From assembly GCA_031256955.1 (NCBI GenBank), contig JAIRPP010000016.1, forward strand, positions 124,001 to 188,000: a stretch of DNA of 64,000 nt, written 5' to 3'. Position numbers and translations under genes: made by a program. Below, piece by piece: positions 1 through 9,191 of this stretch; the stretch's first letter is position 1; each line of letters starts with the position of its first letter. The notes below the pieces were generated by a model, which saw nothing but the letters and a program-made list of their open reading frames with translations, was not told where the DNA came from and made no database searches. The stretch comes from Candidatus Methanoplasma sp. (GTDB lineage Archaea; Thermoplasmatota; Thermoplasmata; Methanomassiliicoccales; Methanomethylophilaceae).

Positions 1-1
1 A

Positions 2-907
2 ACGGGGCTGTTCAGGGACACGTTCCCCAACCTGATCGATCTGATAGACGACGCGGTCAAGCTGGTCTCCGCCCTCGACGAATCGGAGGAAGACAACTAC
101 CTCGCCGCGAACCTCAGGCGGGACATAATCGAGTCGATGGCGGGCGGCCTGACGGTGGACGAGGCCATCAGGCAGAACTCCGTGCGCATATTCGGATGCG
201 CGCCGGGATCGTACGGGACCGGGATCGACCACGCCATCGAGAGCGGGGAGTGGAAGACCGTGCAGGACCTGGCGGACATATACATCACGTGGGGCAGCTA
301 CGCCTACGGGCGCGGGATGTCCGGGGAGGGGATGCGCGACCAGTTCGTGAAGAGCTTCAGCCGGGTCGGGGTGACCGTCAAGAACATGCCGGACAAGGAG
401 ATAGACGCGCTGGACGCGGACGACGTGTACGGGTACCTGGGGGGGATGAACGCCTTCGTCCGCGCCTACGGGAAGAAGGACGCCATGTCCGTCATAGGCG
501 ACGGGTCCAACCCGGAGAGGCTGAAGGTGAGGGACGCGAAGGAGGAGCTGCAGCTCCTGTTCCGCAGCAAGGTCCTGAACCCGAAGTTCATAGAGGGCCT
601 GAAGAGGCACGGGTACAGGGGAGTGACGGAGGTGGCCAACCTGACGGAGTTCACGTTCGGGTGGGACGCGACCTCGGACGTGGTCGACGACTGGATGTAC
701 GAGAAGCTGGCCGAGAGGTACCTGTTCGACGACGACACCCGCGAGTGGATGGAGGACGAGAACCCCCACGCCATGATGGACGTGATGGACAGGCTCATGG
801 AGGCGTACGACCGCGGGATGTGGGACGCGAAGCCGGAGACCCTGGACAGGATGAGGGAGATCTACCTGGAGCTGGAGGAGAGGATAGAGGAGGTCACGGA
901 CAGGTGA
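2..907 (+). CDS. cobN: CobN / magnesium-chelatase H-like large subunit, C-terminal part (truncated by window start)
   Basis: Open frame from base 2 (TGLFRDTFPNLIDLIDDAVKLVSALDESEED...), closely similar to the C-terminus of the complete CobN at 10680-14429. Confidence 0.9.
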   Translation, partial: TGLFRDTFPNLIDLIDDAVKLVSALDESEEDNYLAANLRRDIIESMAGGLTVDEAIRQNSVRIFGCAPGSYGTGIDHAIESGEWKTVQDLADIYITWGSYAYGRGMSGEGMRDQFVKSFSRVGVTVKNMPDKEIDALDADDVYGYLGGMNAFVRAYGKKDAMSVIGDGSNPERLKVRDAKEELQLLFRSKVLNPKFIEGLKRHGYRGVTEVANLTEFTFGWDATSDVVDDWMYEKLAERYLFDDDTREWMEDENPHAMMDVMDRLMEAYDRGMWDAKPETLDRMREIYLELEERIEEVTDR

Positions 908-940
908 CGGGGGGCGGGGGGTCCCTCCCCCGCCCCGGGG

Positions 941-2281
941 TCAGAACCTGTACCCGGAGCGGTCGGGGAATATGAACGCGGCCGCGTACAGGGGGTAGCG
1001 CTCCACCCCCCTCTCGTCGGATGAGACGCCGTCTCCCCCCAGGAGGATGCCCCTGGGAACCCCGTAGACCCCCGACATCGCCCTCTCCAGCGACTTGGAC
1101 TCCATGCCCTTCCCTGATTTCACCTCGATCGCCGCTACGCCGGGCCCCATGCCGATCACGAAGTCCACCTCCATGTCCCTGTTCTTGCCCTTCTTCTCGA
1201 AGTACGTCGGCTCTATGCCGCGCCTGCCTATCTCGGATGCGACGAAGTTCTCCGCGACTGCCCCCAGGTTCGCATGGGCCTCCCCCTCGACTATGGCGAC
1301 GGCGAGCCCGTCGTCGAGCATGGACGCCAGCAGCCCCGGGTCCCACATGAACAGCTTGAAGACGCTGAACCTCTTGTTCAGAGCCAGGGGCTGGGTCGGC
1401 GCGTCGAGGTTGAGGCATCTGAACACTATCCCCGCGTCGACCAGCCATTCGAGCCCGCTCCCGTACATCCTAGACCCGACGTTCGCCTTCCCGTCGACCC
1501 CGCTGTACCTGAACCTCCCGCCGAGCTGCTCCGGCACGGACCTCAGGCACGCCCTGGCCTTGTCCTTGTCGCTGTATCTGGCGTATTTCGCTATGTCGTC
1601 CATGTAGCCGGAGACTATCTTCCTCTGTATGGCCAGGACCTTCCCCAGGTCGCGATGCCTCGCGAACGAATCGACCGCGTCCGGCATCCCCCCGACAACC
1701 AGGTACAGCCTTAGCATCCTGGACATCTCCTCGGCCGCGAACGCGGAGAGGGGCTTCTTCCCGCGGAGATCGGAGGCTATGCTGGAGACGGATTCCTCGG
1801 GTGTCCCCATCGCCCATAGGAACTCCTCGAAATCCAGCGAATGCATGTCTATCGCCTCCTCGTAGCCGACGGGGTACGAGGACACCTCCCTGTAGTTCAG
1901 CCCCATCAGGGATCCCGACGCGATCACGTCGAACCTGCCGTCCAGCGAGAAGGACTTCAGGGCGGTCCTGGCTCCGGGGCAGCTCTGTATCTCGTCGAGG
2001 AAGATCAGGGTCTTTTTAGGCAATAGGGGGACGTCGCGGAACCTGAGCGTGATCTCCGTCACCAGGGTGTCTATGTCCAGGTCCCCCTCGAAGATCCTCT
2101 TCAGCCTGGGGGAGATCTCGAAATTGATGTAGATGTAGTGAGGATAGGTCTTCGCGAACTCGTTCACGATGTACGTCTTCCCCACCTGCCTCGCGCCCTT
2201 TATCAGGAGGCATTTCTTCTCGGGATTGTCCTTCCATTTGAGAAGCTCTGACATCATTTTTCTCTTGAGCACGTTAGTCAT
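941..2281 (-). CDS. AAA (AAA_14) ATPase with DUF4143 C-terminal domain
   Basis: Walker A LIKGARQVGKTYIV, Walker B LIFLDEIQ, VIASGSLMGL motif, C-terminal nuclease-like VDFVIGMGPGVAAIEVKSG. Confidence 0.9.
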   Translation of the reverse strand: MTNVLKRKMMSELLKWKDNPEKKCLLIKGARQVGKTYIVNEFAKTYPHYIYINFEISPRLKRIFEGDLDIDTLVTEITLRFRDVPLLPKKTLIFLDEIQSCPGARTALKSFSLDGRFDVIASGSLMGLNYREVSSYPVGYEEAIDMHSLDFEEFLWAMGTPEESVSSIASDLRGKKPLSAFAAEEMSRMLRLYLVVGGMPDAVDSFARHRDLGKVLAIQRKIVSGYMDDIAKYARYSDKDKARACLRSVPEQLGGRFRYSGVDGKANVGSRMYGSGLEWLVDAGIVFRCLNLDAPTQPLALNKRFSVFKLFMWDPGLLASMLDDGLAVAIVEGEAHANLGAVAENFVASEIGRRGIEPTYFEKKGKNRDMEVDFVIGMGPGVAAIEVKSGKGMESKSLERAMSGVYGVPRGILLGGDGVSSDERGVERYPLYAAAFIFPDRSGYRF

Positions 2282-2336
2282 ATGAGCTGGATGCGTATTT
2301 ATTGCTATGTATCCTGAATGTTTTCAGATGAAACTT

Positions 2337-2449
2337 GCTACAAAGGTTAGCATTTATATGACAAATATTGCTACAAAGGTTAGCCTTTTCAAGATCAAAT
2401 ATGCTACAAAGGTTAGATTTCGGGAGATCGAACCCGCCACATGGGTTGA
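2337..2449. repeat. Direct repeat array GCTACAAAGGTTAG, 33-bp period, 3 exact copies plus 1 degenerate
   Basis: Exact copies at 2337-2350, 2370-2383, 2403-2416; degenerate GCCACATGGGTTGA at 2436-2449 in register. Confidence 0.9.
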
Positions 2450-2786
2450 ATCACGAGACCTGCGCCGCTCATGCCCGGCCGCGCATGCGCGTCACACATG
2501 CGGCGTCTGCATGACGGCCGTGGTTCGCCAGGGGTCAGGCCGCCTTTCCGCCGCCCGCCTGTAGCCCTTCCCGCGCACGGCCATGATCCTCATCCCTCAC
2601 GCGGCCATGGAGTCAGGGAAGAGGTACGGGCGCCCCGCATTCTCCGCGCCCCAGTCCCTCTTATCGGCGCCCTTTTCTACCTTCCCAGCCCTCTCCGACC
2701 TCGCCATCGAGCCACTTTCCCGATGGCCGGCCCCGCCCCGTCCGCGCCGTCTCACCGGCGGGGGCGGGGCCGCGAGCGCGCCCGGC

Positions 2787-3485
2787 TCATCCGCGCCCCC
2801 TCGCCATCGCGAGCCTCGGCATGTCCCCGCACACGGCCACCGACCCGTCCATCATCGCCAGGCACCCTATGACTCCGCCGATCCCGCAGACCTCCTCCGC
2901 CGCGCCCTTCAGATCCGACGGGCTCGATATCATGTTCCCCAGCCTGGTGGCGCACGCGTCCGCCAGCACGGGGTCCCCCGAGAACACGGCGGACAGGTCC
3001 GAGTTCCCCAGGGACACGGAGCGCCCCACCCTCCCCGACGAGGAGCACAGCCCCATTATCCTCCCGCCCGTGGCGGGAACCGCGAACGCCGCGTCGTCCA
3101 TGGAATCGTCGCCCGAGTATATCCTCACGATCGCCTCGCGGCTCGTCATGAGCGCGACGTCGCCCCCGTTGTCTATCACCGCGTGCGAGCACCCCTCCTC
3201 CGCGAGCCTCTCCGCCACGTGCGACGCGACCGCGCCCGCGACGGCCGCCATGGGGCCCACGCCGGCGGCGACGGACGCGGCGCACATCCTGCGTATCAGG
3301 GGCCTGTCCCCCCTCGCTGGCTCGCATGGGTGGAAGGTCAGCCCGAAGAAGGGATCGGCGTCGATCTTCTCCCTCACGATCGATCTCGCCTCCCTGACCG
3401 CGGACACGGCCGCCTGCCTGAACCTCGGCTCGGCGGACAATGCCAGCTCCGTCTCCCCTATGTGGATGTGCATGCGCTCGGTCAT
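2787..3485 (-). CDS. UPF0280 family protein (COG2122)
   Basis: Full-length ORF MTERMHIHIGETELALSAEPRF... with ASVAAGVGPMAAVAGAVASHVAE and VIDNGGDVAL motifs. Confidence 0.85.
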   Translation of the reverse strand: MTERMHIHIGETELALSAEPRFRQAAVSAVREARSIVREKIDADPFFGLTFHPCEPARGDRPLIRRMCAASVAAGVGPMAAVAGAVASHVAERLAEEGCSHAVIDNGGDVALMTSREAIVRIYSGDDSMDDAAFAVPATGGRIMGLCSSSGRVGRSVSLGNSDLSAVFSGDPVLADACATRLGNMISSPSDLKGAAEEVCGIGGVIGCLAMMDGSVAVCGDMPRLAMARGRG

Positions 3486-4594
3486 ATGGCCCCCGCCAGC
3501 CTGTCGCGGATCTCCCTCGCCGAAAGGGGTATGTTGGGGGAATCGGAGTTATGCGGCCTTATCAGGGCCTGTATGAAAGACGGCCCGCGCCCGCGCGCCT
3601 CCCTCACCGCCCTCTCCACTCCCTCCGCGTCCGAGACGGACGCGGTCGCCCCTATCCCGCAGGCCAGCGCCATCGCCTCCGTGTCCGACGTCAGGTATGC
3701 GGGGGTCTCCTGGTTCCCGGTGGACCCGAACGCGCCGTTGTCCAGGCACAGTATCGTCAGGTTGCGGGGCTTCGCGGCCGCGATCACCGGCAGTATCGAC
3801 GACCCCAGGACGCTCCCGTCCCCGTCTATGACCAGCACGCGCCTCTCCGTGGACAGCGCCAGCCCCAGCCCTATGGGCGAAGCCTGGGTGTAGCTCCCGA
3901 GCATGTAGAAGTTCAGATCGCGGTCGCGGGCCGCGAAGGCCTCTTTCGACGGCACCCCTATGTTAGATACGACCGCGTCGCCGTCGCCTATCCCGCGCAT
4001 GGCCGCGCCTATGGCCTCCAGCCTTGTCATCGAGGGCGGGGAGACCCTCTTCTCCAGGCGGACCGAGACGGCGCGCGACCTCTCCGGGAGCGCGGGCCCC
4101 CCCTCGGGCTGCTCCCCCCAGAACCCCGGGCGTATCAGCGCGACGGCGACTGACCCCTCTTCGAAGGCGGATCGGACCACGCCCCTGATCTTCCACGCGT
4201 CCCGGGGGCCCCTCACGTCCTCGTGCGCTATGCCCAGCGCGTCCAGCATCCTCGGCAGCCTCAGGTTGAACGGCTTCTGCGCCTCTATCGGCTCCCCGTC
4301 CACGCCCCTCCAGCTGGCCAGTACGGGCAGCGGGAGCCCGTACAGCGACGTCAGGGACATGAGGGCGTTTGCCATGTTCCCCAGGCCCGAGCTCTGTATG
4401 GACATGGCGGGCCTCCTCCCGCCCAGGGACGCGCCCGCGCACACCCCCACCCCGTCCTCCTCCCGCACGAGGTCCACGACCTCGAACCTCCCGCGCATCT
4501 CCGCCGTGAACCCCCTGTTGCGGTCGCACGGGAGGCTTGCTATCAAATCCACGCCCTCCGACCTCAGGATCTCCGCCACCAGCTCCTCATTCAT
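3482..4594 (-). CDS. comDE: Sulfopyruvate decarboxylase, fused alpha/beta subunits (coenzyme M biosynthesis)
   Basis: TPP-enzyme architecture; VREEDGVGVCAGASLGGRRPAMSIQSSGLGNMANALMSL (ComD) followed by VIDGDGSVLGSSILPVIAAAKPRNLTILCLDNGAFGSTGNQ (ComE). Confidence 0.88.
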   Translation of the reverse strand: MNEELVAEILRSEGVDLIASLPCDRNRGFTAEMRGRFEVVDLVREEDGVGVCAGASLGGRRPAMSIQSSGLGNMANALMSLTSLYGLPLPVLASWRGVDGEPIEAQKPFNLRLPRMLDALGIAHEDVRGPRDAWKIRGVVRSAFEEGSVAVALIRPGFWGEQPEGGPALPERSRAVSVRLEKRVSPPSMTRLEAIGAAMRGIGDGDAVVSNIGVPSKEAFAARDRDLNFYMLGSYTQASPIGLGLALSTERRVLVIDGDGSVLGSSILPVIAAAKPRNLTILCLDNGAFGSTGNQETPAYLTSDTEAMALACGIGATASVSDAEGVERAVREARGRGPSFIQALIRPHNSDSPNIPLSAREIRDRLAGAI

Positions 4595-5834
4595 TCAGAA
4601 TCCTCCTCATCTCCTCGTCCGTCTCTCCCCCGCCGAGCCTCGCCTCCGGCTTTATCTTGACTAGGTCCAGATCCTCCTCCGCGCGGTCCGCCCCGCCGCC
4701 GGTCAGGTTCAGGAACACGCGCTCCCCCTCCGATATCCCGCCGTCCCCCGCCGCGCGGATCAGGGACGCCAGCGCGACGCAGGCGGCCGGGTCCAGAGAC
4801 GCGGACTCCATGGAGGACCACAGCTTCCCGGCGGACCTCGCCTCGGCCTCGGACACCCCGTAGAACCTGCCCCCGCACGCCGACATTGCGTCGAACACCC
4901 CTCCCGCCGCCCCGTACGGGGGCCTGCGGTTGGCCAGCACGTCGGCGTACGCCCCGCCCGCGCCCGGGGTCTCCAGGTCCTCTCCGGAGATCTCCCTGCG
5001 CCCCGCCTCCCACGCCCTCTTCATCGGCGCGAAGGACAGGTTCTGCGACAGGTCCAGCTCAGGGAGCCTGTCCCCGAAGCGGCCGTCCCCTATGAGCCTC
5101 ATGGACGCCTCCCATGCGGATATCGCGCCCGTGCCGCTCCCGACGGCCTGGAAATAGCGGTCCGGCAGCCGGCCCATCGCCAGCGCCCCCTCCAGGAGGA
5201 CCGTCCCCATGCCGTCCCTCCGGGCGACGTTCCTCGCGCCGCCCTCCGGGATGAGGCCCCCCGCCGAAGCCGCCCTCTCGGCCATGCGGATCGCGTCCGC
5301 GTAGTCGCCCCTGACCTCGAACAGCCTGGCATAGCCGCCGTCCCCGGTGGCCCTCACCCTCCCGGCGGAGCCTTCCGGGACGAATATGACGCATCTGCGC
5401 CCGGTCTCCCCCGAGACCTGGGCGAACGCCCGCGCCGTGTTGCCGGCGGACGCGAGCGCGACGGTCCCGCCCCCGAGGTCCCCTATGCGGGAGTACGTGG
5501 GGAGGGCCTCCAGCTCCTTGAACGAGCAGGACTTCGCGAAGGCGCCCCTCTCGGGATGGTATCCCGTGAACCCTATCCACAGGTCCCTCACCCCCAGCTC
5601 CCTGGACAGGCGCTCGCTGCGGAACGCGACCGGGGACGCGTCGGTACCGATCACAGAGCGGACCGGGAGCCAGTCGTAGAACCTGTACATCCCCGGCATG
5701 TCCCTGACGGCCAGCCTCGCGGCCCTGTACTCGGTTCTCATCAGCCCTCTCCCGAGGGGCGGGGGGTCGCGCAGGATCCCCGCGCAGTCTCCCGCGAGCT
5801 CCCCTCCGGGGAGCCTCAGCGCGTATTCGCCCAT
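4587..5834 (-). CDS. Cysteate synthase (threonine synthase-like PLP enzyme)
   Basis: FAKSCSFKELEALPTYSRIGDLGGGTVALASAGNTARAFA; next to comDE; ATGA overlap with upstream gene places start at 5834. Confidence 0.82.
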   Translation of the reverse strand: MGEYALRLPGGELAGDCAGILRDPPPLGRGLMRTEYRAARLAVRDMPGMYRFYDWLPVRSVIGTDASPVAFRSERLSRELGVRDLWIGFTGYHPERGAFAKSCSFKELEALPTYSRIGDLGGGTVALASAGNTARAFAQVSGETGRRCVIFVPEGSAGRVRATGDGGYARLFEVRGDYADAIRMAERAASAGGLIPEGGARNVARRDGMGTVLLEGALAMGRLPDRYFQAVGSGTGAISAWEASMRLIGDGRFGDRLPELDLSQNLSFAPMKRAWEAGRREISGEDLETPGAGGAYADVLANRRPPYGAAGGVFDAMSACGGRFYGVSEAEARSAGKLWSSMESASLDPAACVALASLIRAAGDGGISEGERVFLNLTGGGADRAEEDLDLVKIKPEARLGGGETDEEMRRILNE

Positions 5835-7078
5835 CAGAGCGCCCTCAGGTTCCAGTCCCCCTGCTCTACCCTCCTCTTGAGGATCTCGCACAGCTCCTCG
5901 CCCTTCTTGCGGGACGACTGCCTGAGGGTTATGGGGATCTCCCTCCCCTCGTGCGTCACGCTCCCCATGCTGATGGAGAACACCCCTCCCGGGCACCTCG
6001 ACGCGCAGTACCCGCACGACATGCAGAGAGATCCGTCGATCCCCCCGCCGTAGGAGACTGCGCCCGTCGGGCACGATTCCTCGGCCTCGCACTCCCTGCA
6101 CCCTATGCACTTCCCCCGGTCTGCGGCCACGTCCCTGTCGGTGCCCCTCCACACCGACGAGTAGTCCCCCTTGGACCTCACGGCCCGGTCGTGTGCGTCC
6201 GCCATGGGGAGGGGGGAGCCCTCGTCCAGCACGGACAGGTCGTCGAAGGCCTTCTGGTCGGTCACCGGGATGGCGAACGCCACCGACGTGAGGCACTCGG
6301 GGCCCTCCGAGGTCCTGAACCCGCCCATGTACTCGGGCATCATCCCCTCCAGGTCCGCCGCCACGGAGAGGTTGGGCTTGTGCGCCCCGCTCCGCGACCC
6401 CGTCCCTATGACTATGCCCGGGGCGCCGTTCAGCAGGACGGACGCTCCCGGGCGTATGTACCTCATGTCGGGGTCGTTCTGCAGCGGGTTGATCTCCCCG
6501 CAGCCGCTGACCGTGGCCTCCGACATGGATCCCCCTATCCCGCCCCTGGCGGAGAAGATGGTGTCGTAGCTCTCCTCGGACTCGTTGAAGAAGCACGTGT
6601 AGTTCTTGAACGCCCCCCTGGTGAGCACCATCCTGGCGAACACCAGGTCCTTCTTGGTCACGCGGCTCTCGAAGACCCTCCCCTCGGCCCACACCCTCAC
6701 CTCTATGGAGTCCCCCCTGGCTATGTCTCTGAACAGATGGCCTCCGCCGTACCCGTCGTCCCTGTGGGCGGTGCCGTTCACGATGCAGTCCACCACCCCG
6801 AGGGATTCGTTGGGGCACGGCCCGACGGTCCCGGGGACCCCGTTCAGCTCTATGCGGTCCGCCTTCTTGAACTCGGGCGGGGACGAGACCGGCACGGTCA
6901 GTATCATCATGGTCCCCGACATGACCCCGAACGTGCCGCACGTCACCGCGTCCACGTCGCCTGGGCCTATCGGGTCCCCCCTGCGTATCATCTCCTTGAA
7001 CTCGGACGCGGTGTACACCCTGGCCCTCCCCTCGGAGATCCTTCCCTGTATTTCGTCTATGTCCGTCACGGCTCTCAC
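5834..7078 (-). CDS. Methanogenesis marker 16 / DUF39 (COG1900) thiol-forming enzyme fused to 2x[4Fe-4S] ferredoxin
   Basis: TCGTFGVMSGTMMILTVPVSSPPEFKKADRIELNGVP...; C-terminal CIGCRECEAEESCPTGAV and CMSCGYCASRCPGGVF; GTG start. Confidence 0.85.
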   Translation of the reverse strand: MRAVTDIDEIQGRISEGRARVYTASEFKEMIRRGDPIGPGDVDAVTCGTFGVMSGTMMILTVPVSSPPEFKKADRIELNGVPGTVGPCPNESLGVVDCIVNGTAHRDDGYGGGHLFRDIARGDSIEVRVWAEGRVFESRVTKKDLVFARMVLTRGAFKNYTCFFNESEESYDTIFSARGGIGGSMSEATVSGCGEINPLQNDPDMRYIRPGASVLLNGAPGIVIGTGSRSGAHKPNLSVAADLEGMMPEYMGGFRTSEGPECLTSVAFAIPVTDQKAFDDLSVLDEGSPLPMADAHDRAVRSKGDYSSVWRGTDRDVAADRGKCIGCRECEAEESCPTGAVSYGGGIDGSLCMSCGYCASRCPGGVFSISMGSVTHEGREIPITLRQSSRKKGEELCEILKRRVEQGDWNLRAL

Positions 7079-7082
7079 CAGG

Positions 7083-7727
7083 TCACAGTATGATTATGTC
7101 CTCTATGCGTATCTGGAGCCCCCAGGGCTTCTTCATCACCATGTTCACCAGGCCCGTGTGGGCCCTGTCCAGCATGCACAGGCCCGGGAGGAAGGTGAAC
7201 CTCTCCCCGAACCTGGGCTCCTCGGTTATGGGCAGGGCCCTGCCCTCGAACCCCAGCATGTGGTACGCCTTGACGTCCTTCACCTCCCTGTCGCGGGAAT
7301 AGGCGGGGCCCACCACGTGGCCCGTTATGACCCCGGTGTCCGCGTCCGCGTCGAGGACGCGGAGCACGTGCTGCACCGGGCACCCCGCCCCCGCCGGGCG
7401 CCCCACCACTATGTCCCCCCTGGAGATGCCCCACCTCTCGACGAGGTCGGGCCTGAACGGCAGGACTATCTTCCTGGCGGACGGCTCCCCGGGCATCGGC
7501 TGCACCACGAAGGAGTACTTCTGCCCGACCACGTCGGATCCGCTGTACCTCTGCATCAGGCTGATCCCCTGCGCCGCGGTCTTGGCCGAGAAGAACGGGC
7601 AGGCGTCCCTGCTCAGGGACCCGTCCCCGACCGCCGCGGCGAACTCGCCGCACGTGCCGCGCCCGCACGCCCCGCAGTCCCTCCCGGGGGGAGACCACTC
7701 ACTCTCCGCGGTAGACGTTGTCGGCAT
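7083..7727 (-). CDS. Fe-S cluster protein with ACS/CODH gamma-like N-terminal [4Fe-4S] motif
   Basis: CGACGRGTCGEFAAAVGDGSLSRDACPFF cysteine motif; conserved operon position. Confidence 0.7.
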   Translation of the reverse strand: MPTTSTAESEWSPPGRDCGACGRGTCGEFAAAVGDGSLSRDACPFFSAKTAAQGISLMQRYSGSDVVGQKYSFVVQPMPGEPSARKIVLPFRPDLVERWGISRGDIVVGRPAGAGCPVQHVLRVLDADADTGVITGHVVGPAYSRDREVKDVKAYHMLGFEGRALPITEEPRFGERFTFLPGLCMLDRAHTGLVNMVMKKPWGLQIRIEDIIIL

Positions 7728-8412
7728 CCTCTATCCTCCTTATCACGCCGAAGTGGCTCTGCCACCCTATGTCCTTCTTGCCTATGCACACGGTGCACAC
7801 CCCCAGCGGGGGCGAGCCCCTGAGCTCCGCCGCGGGCGAGTCCTCCGCCGCCCCGGCGGAATCCATCAGGCGGTAGAGGTGCCTCAGGCCCGTGCCCTGG
7901 ACCGCGTTGGTCTCCACGATGTCCATCTCGGGGGACACCCTGCGGATGGACTCCCTGAACACCTCCTTCTCCGCCTGCGATATGAGGTCCGTCTTGGTGA
8001 CTATGCACGCGTCGGACAGGGCTATCATCGGCGCCATCTTCAGCGGCGCGCGGGTCCCGGACAGGGCGGACACGACGCATATCCCCAGGGAGCCCGTTAT
8101 GTACGGGGTGCACCTGAGGCACAGCCCCGCGCTCTCCAGTATCAGGACGTCTGCGCCCTCGCCCTCCGCCCAATCGATGGCGTCGCGCACGACCATGATC
8201 CCCATGTGGTCCGGGCACAGGTCCCCGGAGTACACCTTCTTCGTCGGTATCCCGAACTCCGCCCTCAGCTCCTCGTCCTCGAAGGCTGCCACCACGTCTA
8301 TCTTCAGATAGGCGGCCTTCGCGCGCCCGCCCAGGTGCCTTATCATGTTCTTTATCACGGCGGTCTTGCCCGCGCTGGGCGGGCCCGCCACCACCATCAG
8401 CCTGACGCTCAC
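7699..8412 (-). CDS. CobW/HypB/UreG-like P-loop GTPase
   Basis: GPPSAGKTAVIKNMI Walker A, CVVSALSGTRAP, TKTDL; GTG start overlapping TGA of 8409-9191. Confidence 0.75.
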   Translation of the reverse strand: MSVRLMVVAGPPSAGKTAVIKNMIRHLGGRAKAAYLKIDVVAAFEDEELRAEFGIPTKKVYSGDLCPDHMGIMVVRDAIDWAEGEGADVLILESAGLCLRCTPYITGSLGICVVSALSGTRAPLKMAPMIALSDACIVTKTDLISQAEKEVFRESIRRVSPEMDIVETNAVQGTGLRHLYRLMDSAGAAEDSPAAELRGSPPLGVCTVCIGKKDIGWQSHFGVIRRIEDADNVYRGE

Positions 8413-9191
8413 AGCGCCCCGCCCCCCGTTATGACCTCTCCCGCCCTGATCCTCTCGCGCACGCGGGAGAGGGCCTCGTCCATCCCGCGGACGGACGCCA
8501 GCGCCTCCCTCTCCGAATCCCGCGGCCTGAGGACGGATTCCACCCTCCCGTCCCTCATGACTATCCTGCGGTCCGATATCATGGACACGTAGGGGTCGTG
8601 GGTGACGAATATGACCGCCCTCTCCAGGCTCCTGAGCGTGGCTATGACCGCGTCCCTGAAGATCCCGGCGTTCTCTATCTCGTCCAGGAGGAGTATGGGC
8701 GCGTCGGAGATGGCCACCGCGTCCGCGATCATCAGCGAGCGGGTCTGCCCCCCCGACAGGGAGGACATCTTGAAGCGGGCGTCTATCTTCTCGCCCGTGA
8801 ACCCGTTGGCCAGATCGAGGGCCCTCTCGGCCATGCCCTCGCCCGCGCTGCCCCTTATGCTGGCGTGCATGTCCAGGAACTCCCGTACGGTCAGGTCGGC
8901 GAGGCACTTGGTGTTCTGGGTTATCATCGCCACGGGCTTGCGCGCGGGGTCTCTGGAAAACTCGTCCGGAGGCGCCTCCCCGTTGAAATCGATCCTGCGC
9001 CCGGTGACCGTGTCGCCCTGCGCGAAGACCTCTATGTCGTTTATGAAAGCGGTTTTGCCCGATCCCGTCGGGCCGACGATGGAGATCGTGTCTCCGGGGT
9101 TTATGTCGATTGGGTCGAAATTCTCTAGCTCTCCGCCCTTGGAGGTCCCTGGATGGACCGTGATCGTGATCTTCGCGTTCCGCTCGATCAT
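8409..9191 (-). CDS. ABC-type ATPase (stand-alone)
   Basis: GPTGSGKTAFIND Walker A, LSGGQTRSLMIADA signature, ILLLDEIENAG Walker B; ATG at 9191 (alternative 9224). Confidence 0.8.
   Translation of the reverse strand: MIERNAKITITVHPGTSKGGELENFDPIDINPGDTISIVGPTGSGKTAFINDIEVFAQGDTVTGRRIDFNGEAPPDEFSRDPARKPVAMITQNTKCLADLTVREFLDMHASIRGSAGEGMAERALDLANGFTGEKIDARFKMSSLSGGQTRSLMIADAVAISDAPILLLDEIENAGIFRDAVIATLRSLERAVIFVTHDPYVSMISDRRIVMRDGRVESVLRPRDSEREALASVRGMDEALSRVRERIRAGEVITGGGAL

Noticed and set aside
2337-2449. CRISPR array
   Set aside because: Repeats are only 14 bp, 3-4 copies, spacers partly conserved, no cas genes. The same reasoning applies to 39637-39719 and 54609-54692.
2307-2564. 85-aa plus-strand ORF with repeated ATKV motif
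   Set aside because: The peptide repeat simply translates the 33-bp DNA iterons; no other coding support.
2583-3893. 436-aa plus-strand ORF
   Set aside because: Antisense to UPF0280 and comDE; composition typical of shadow ORFs.
4587-6941. 784-aa minus-strand ORF treated as one protein
   Set aside because: Only the part from 5834 down (cysteate synthase) is real; upstream is out-of-frame read-through of the DUF39 gene. Similar trimming was applied at 7699-8907, 8409-9461, 14945-17644, 41034-42737 and 32512-34575.
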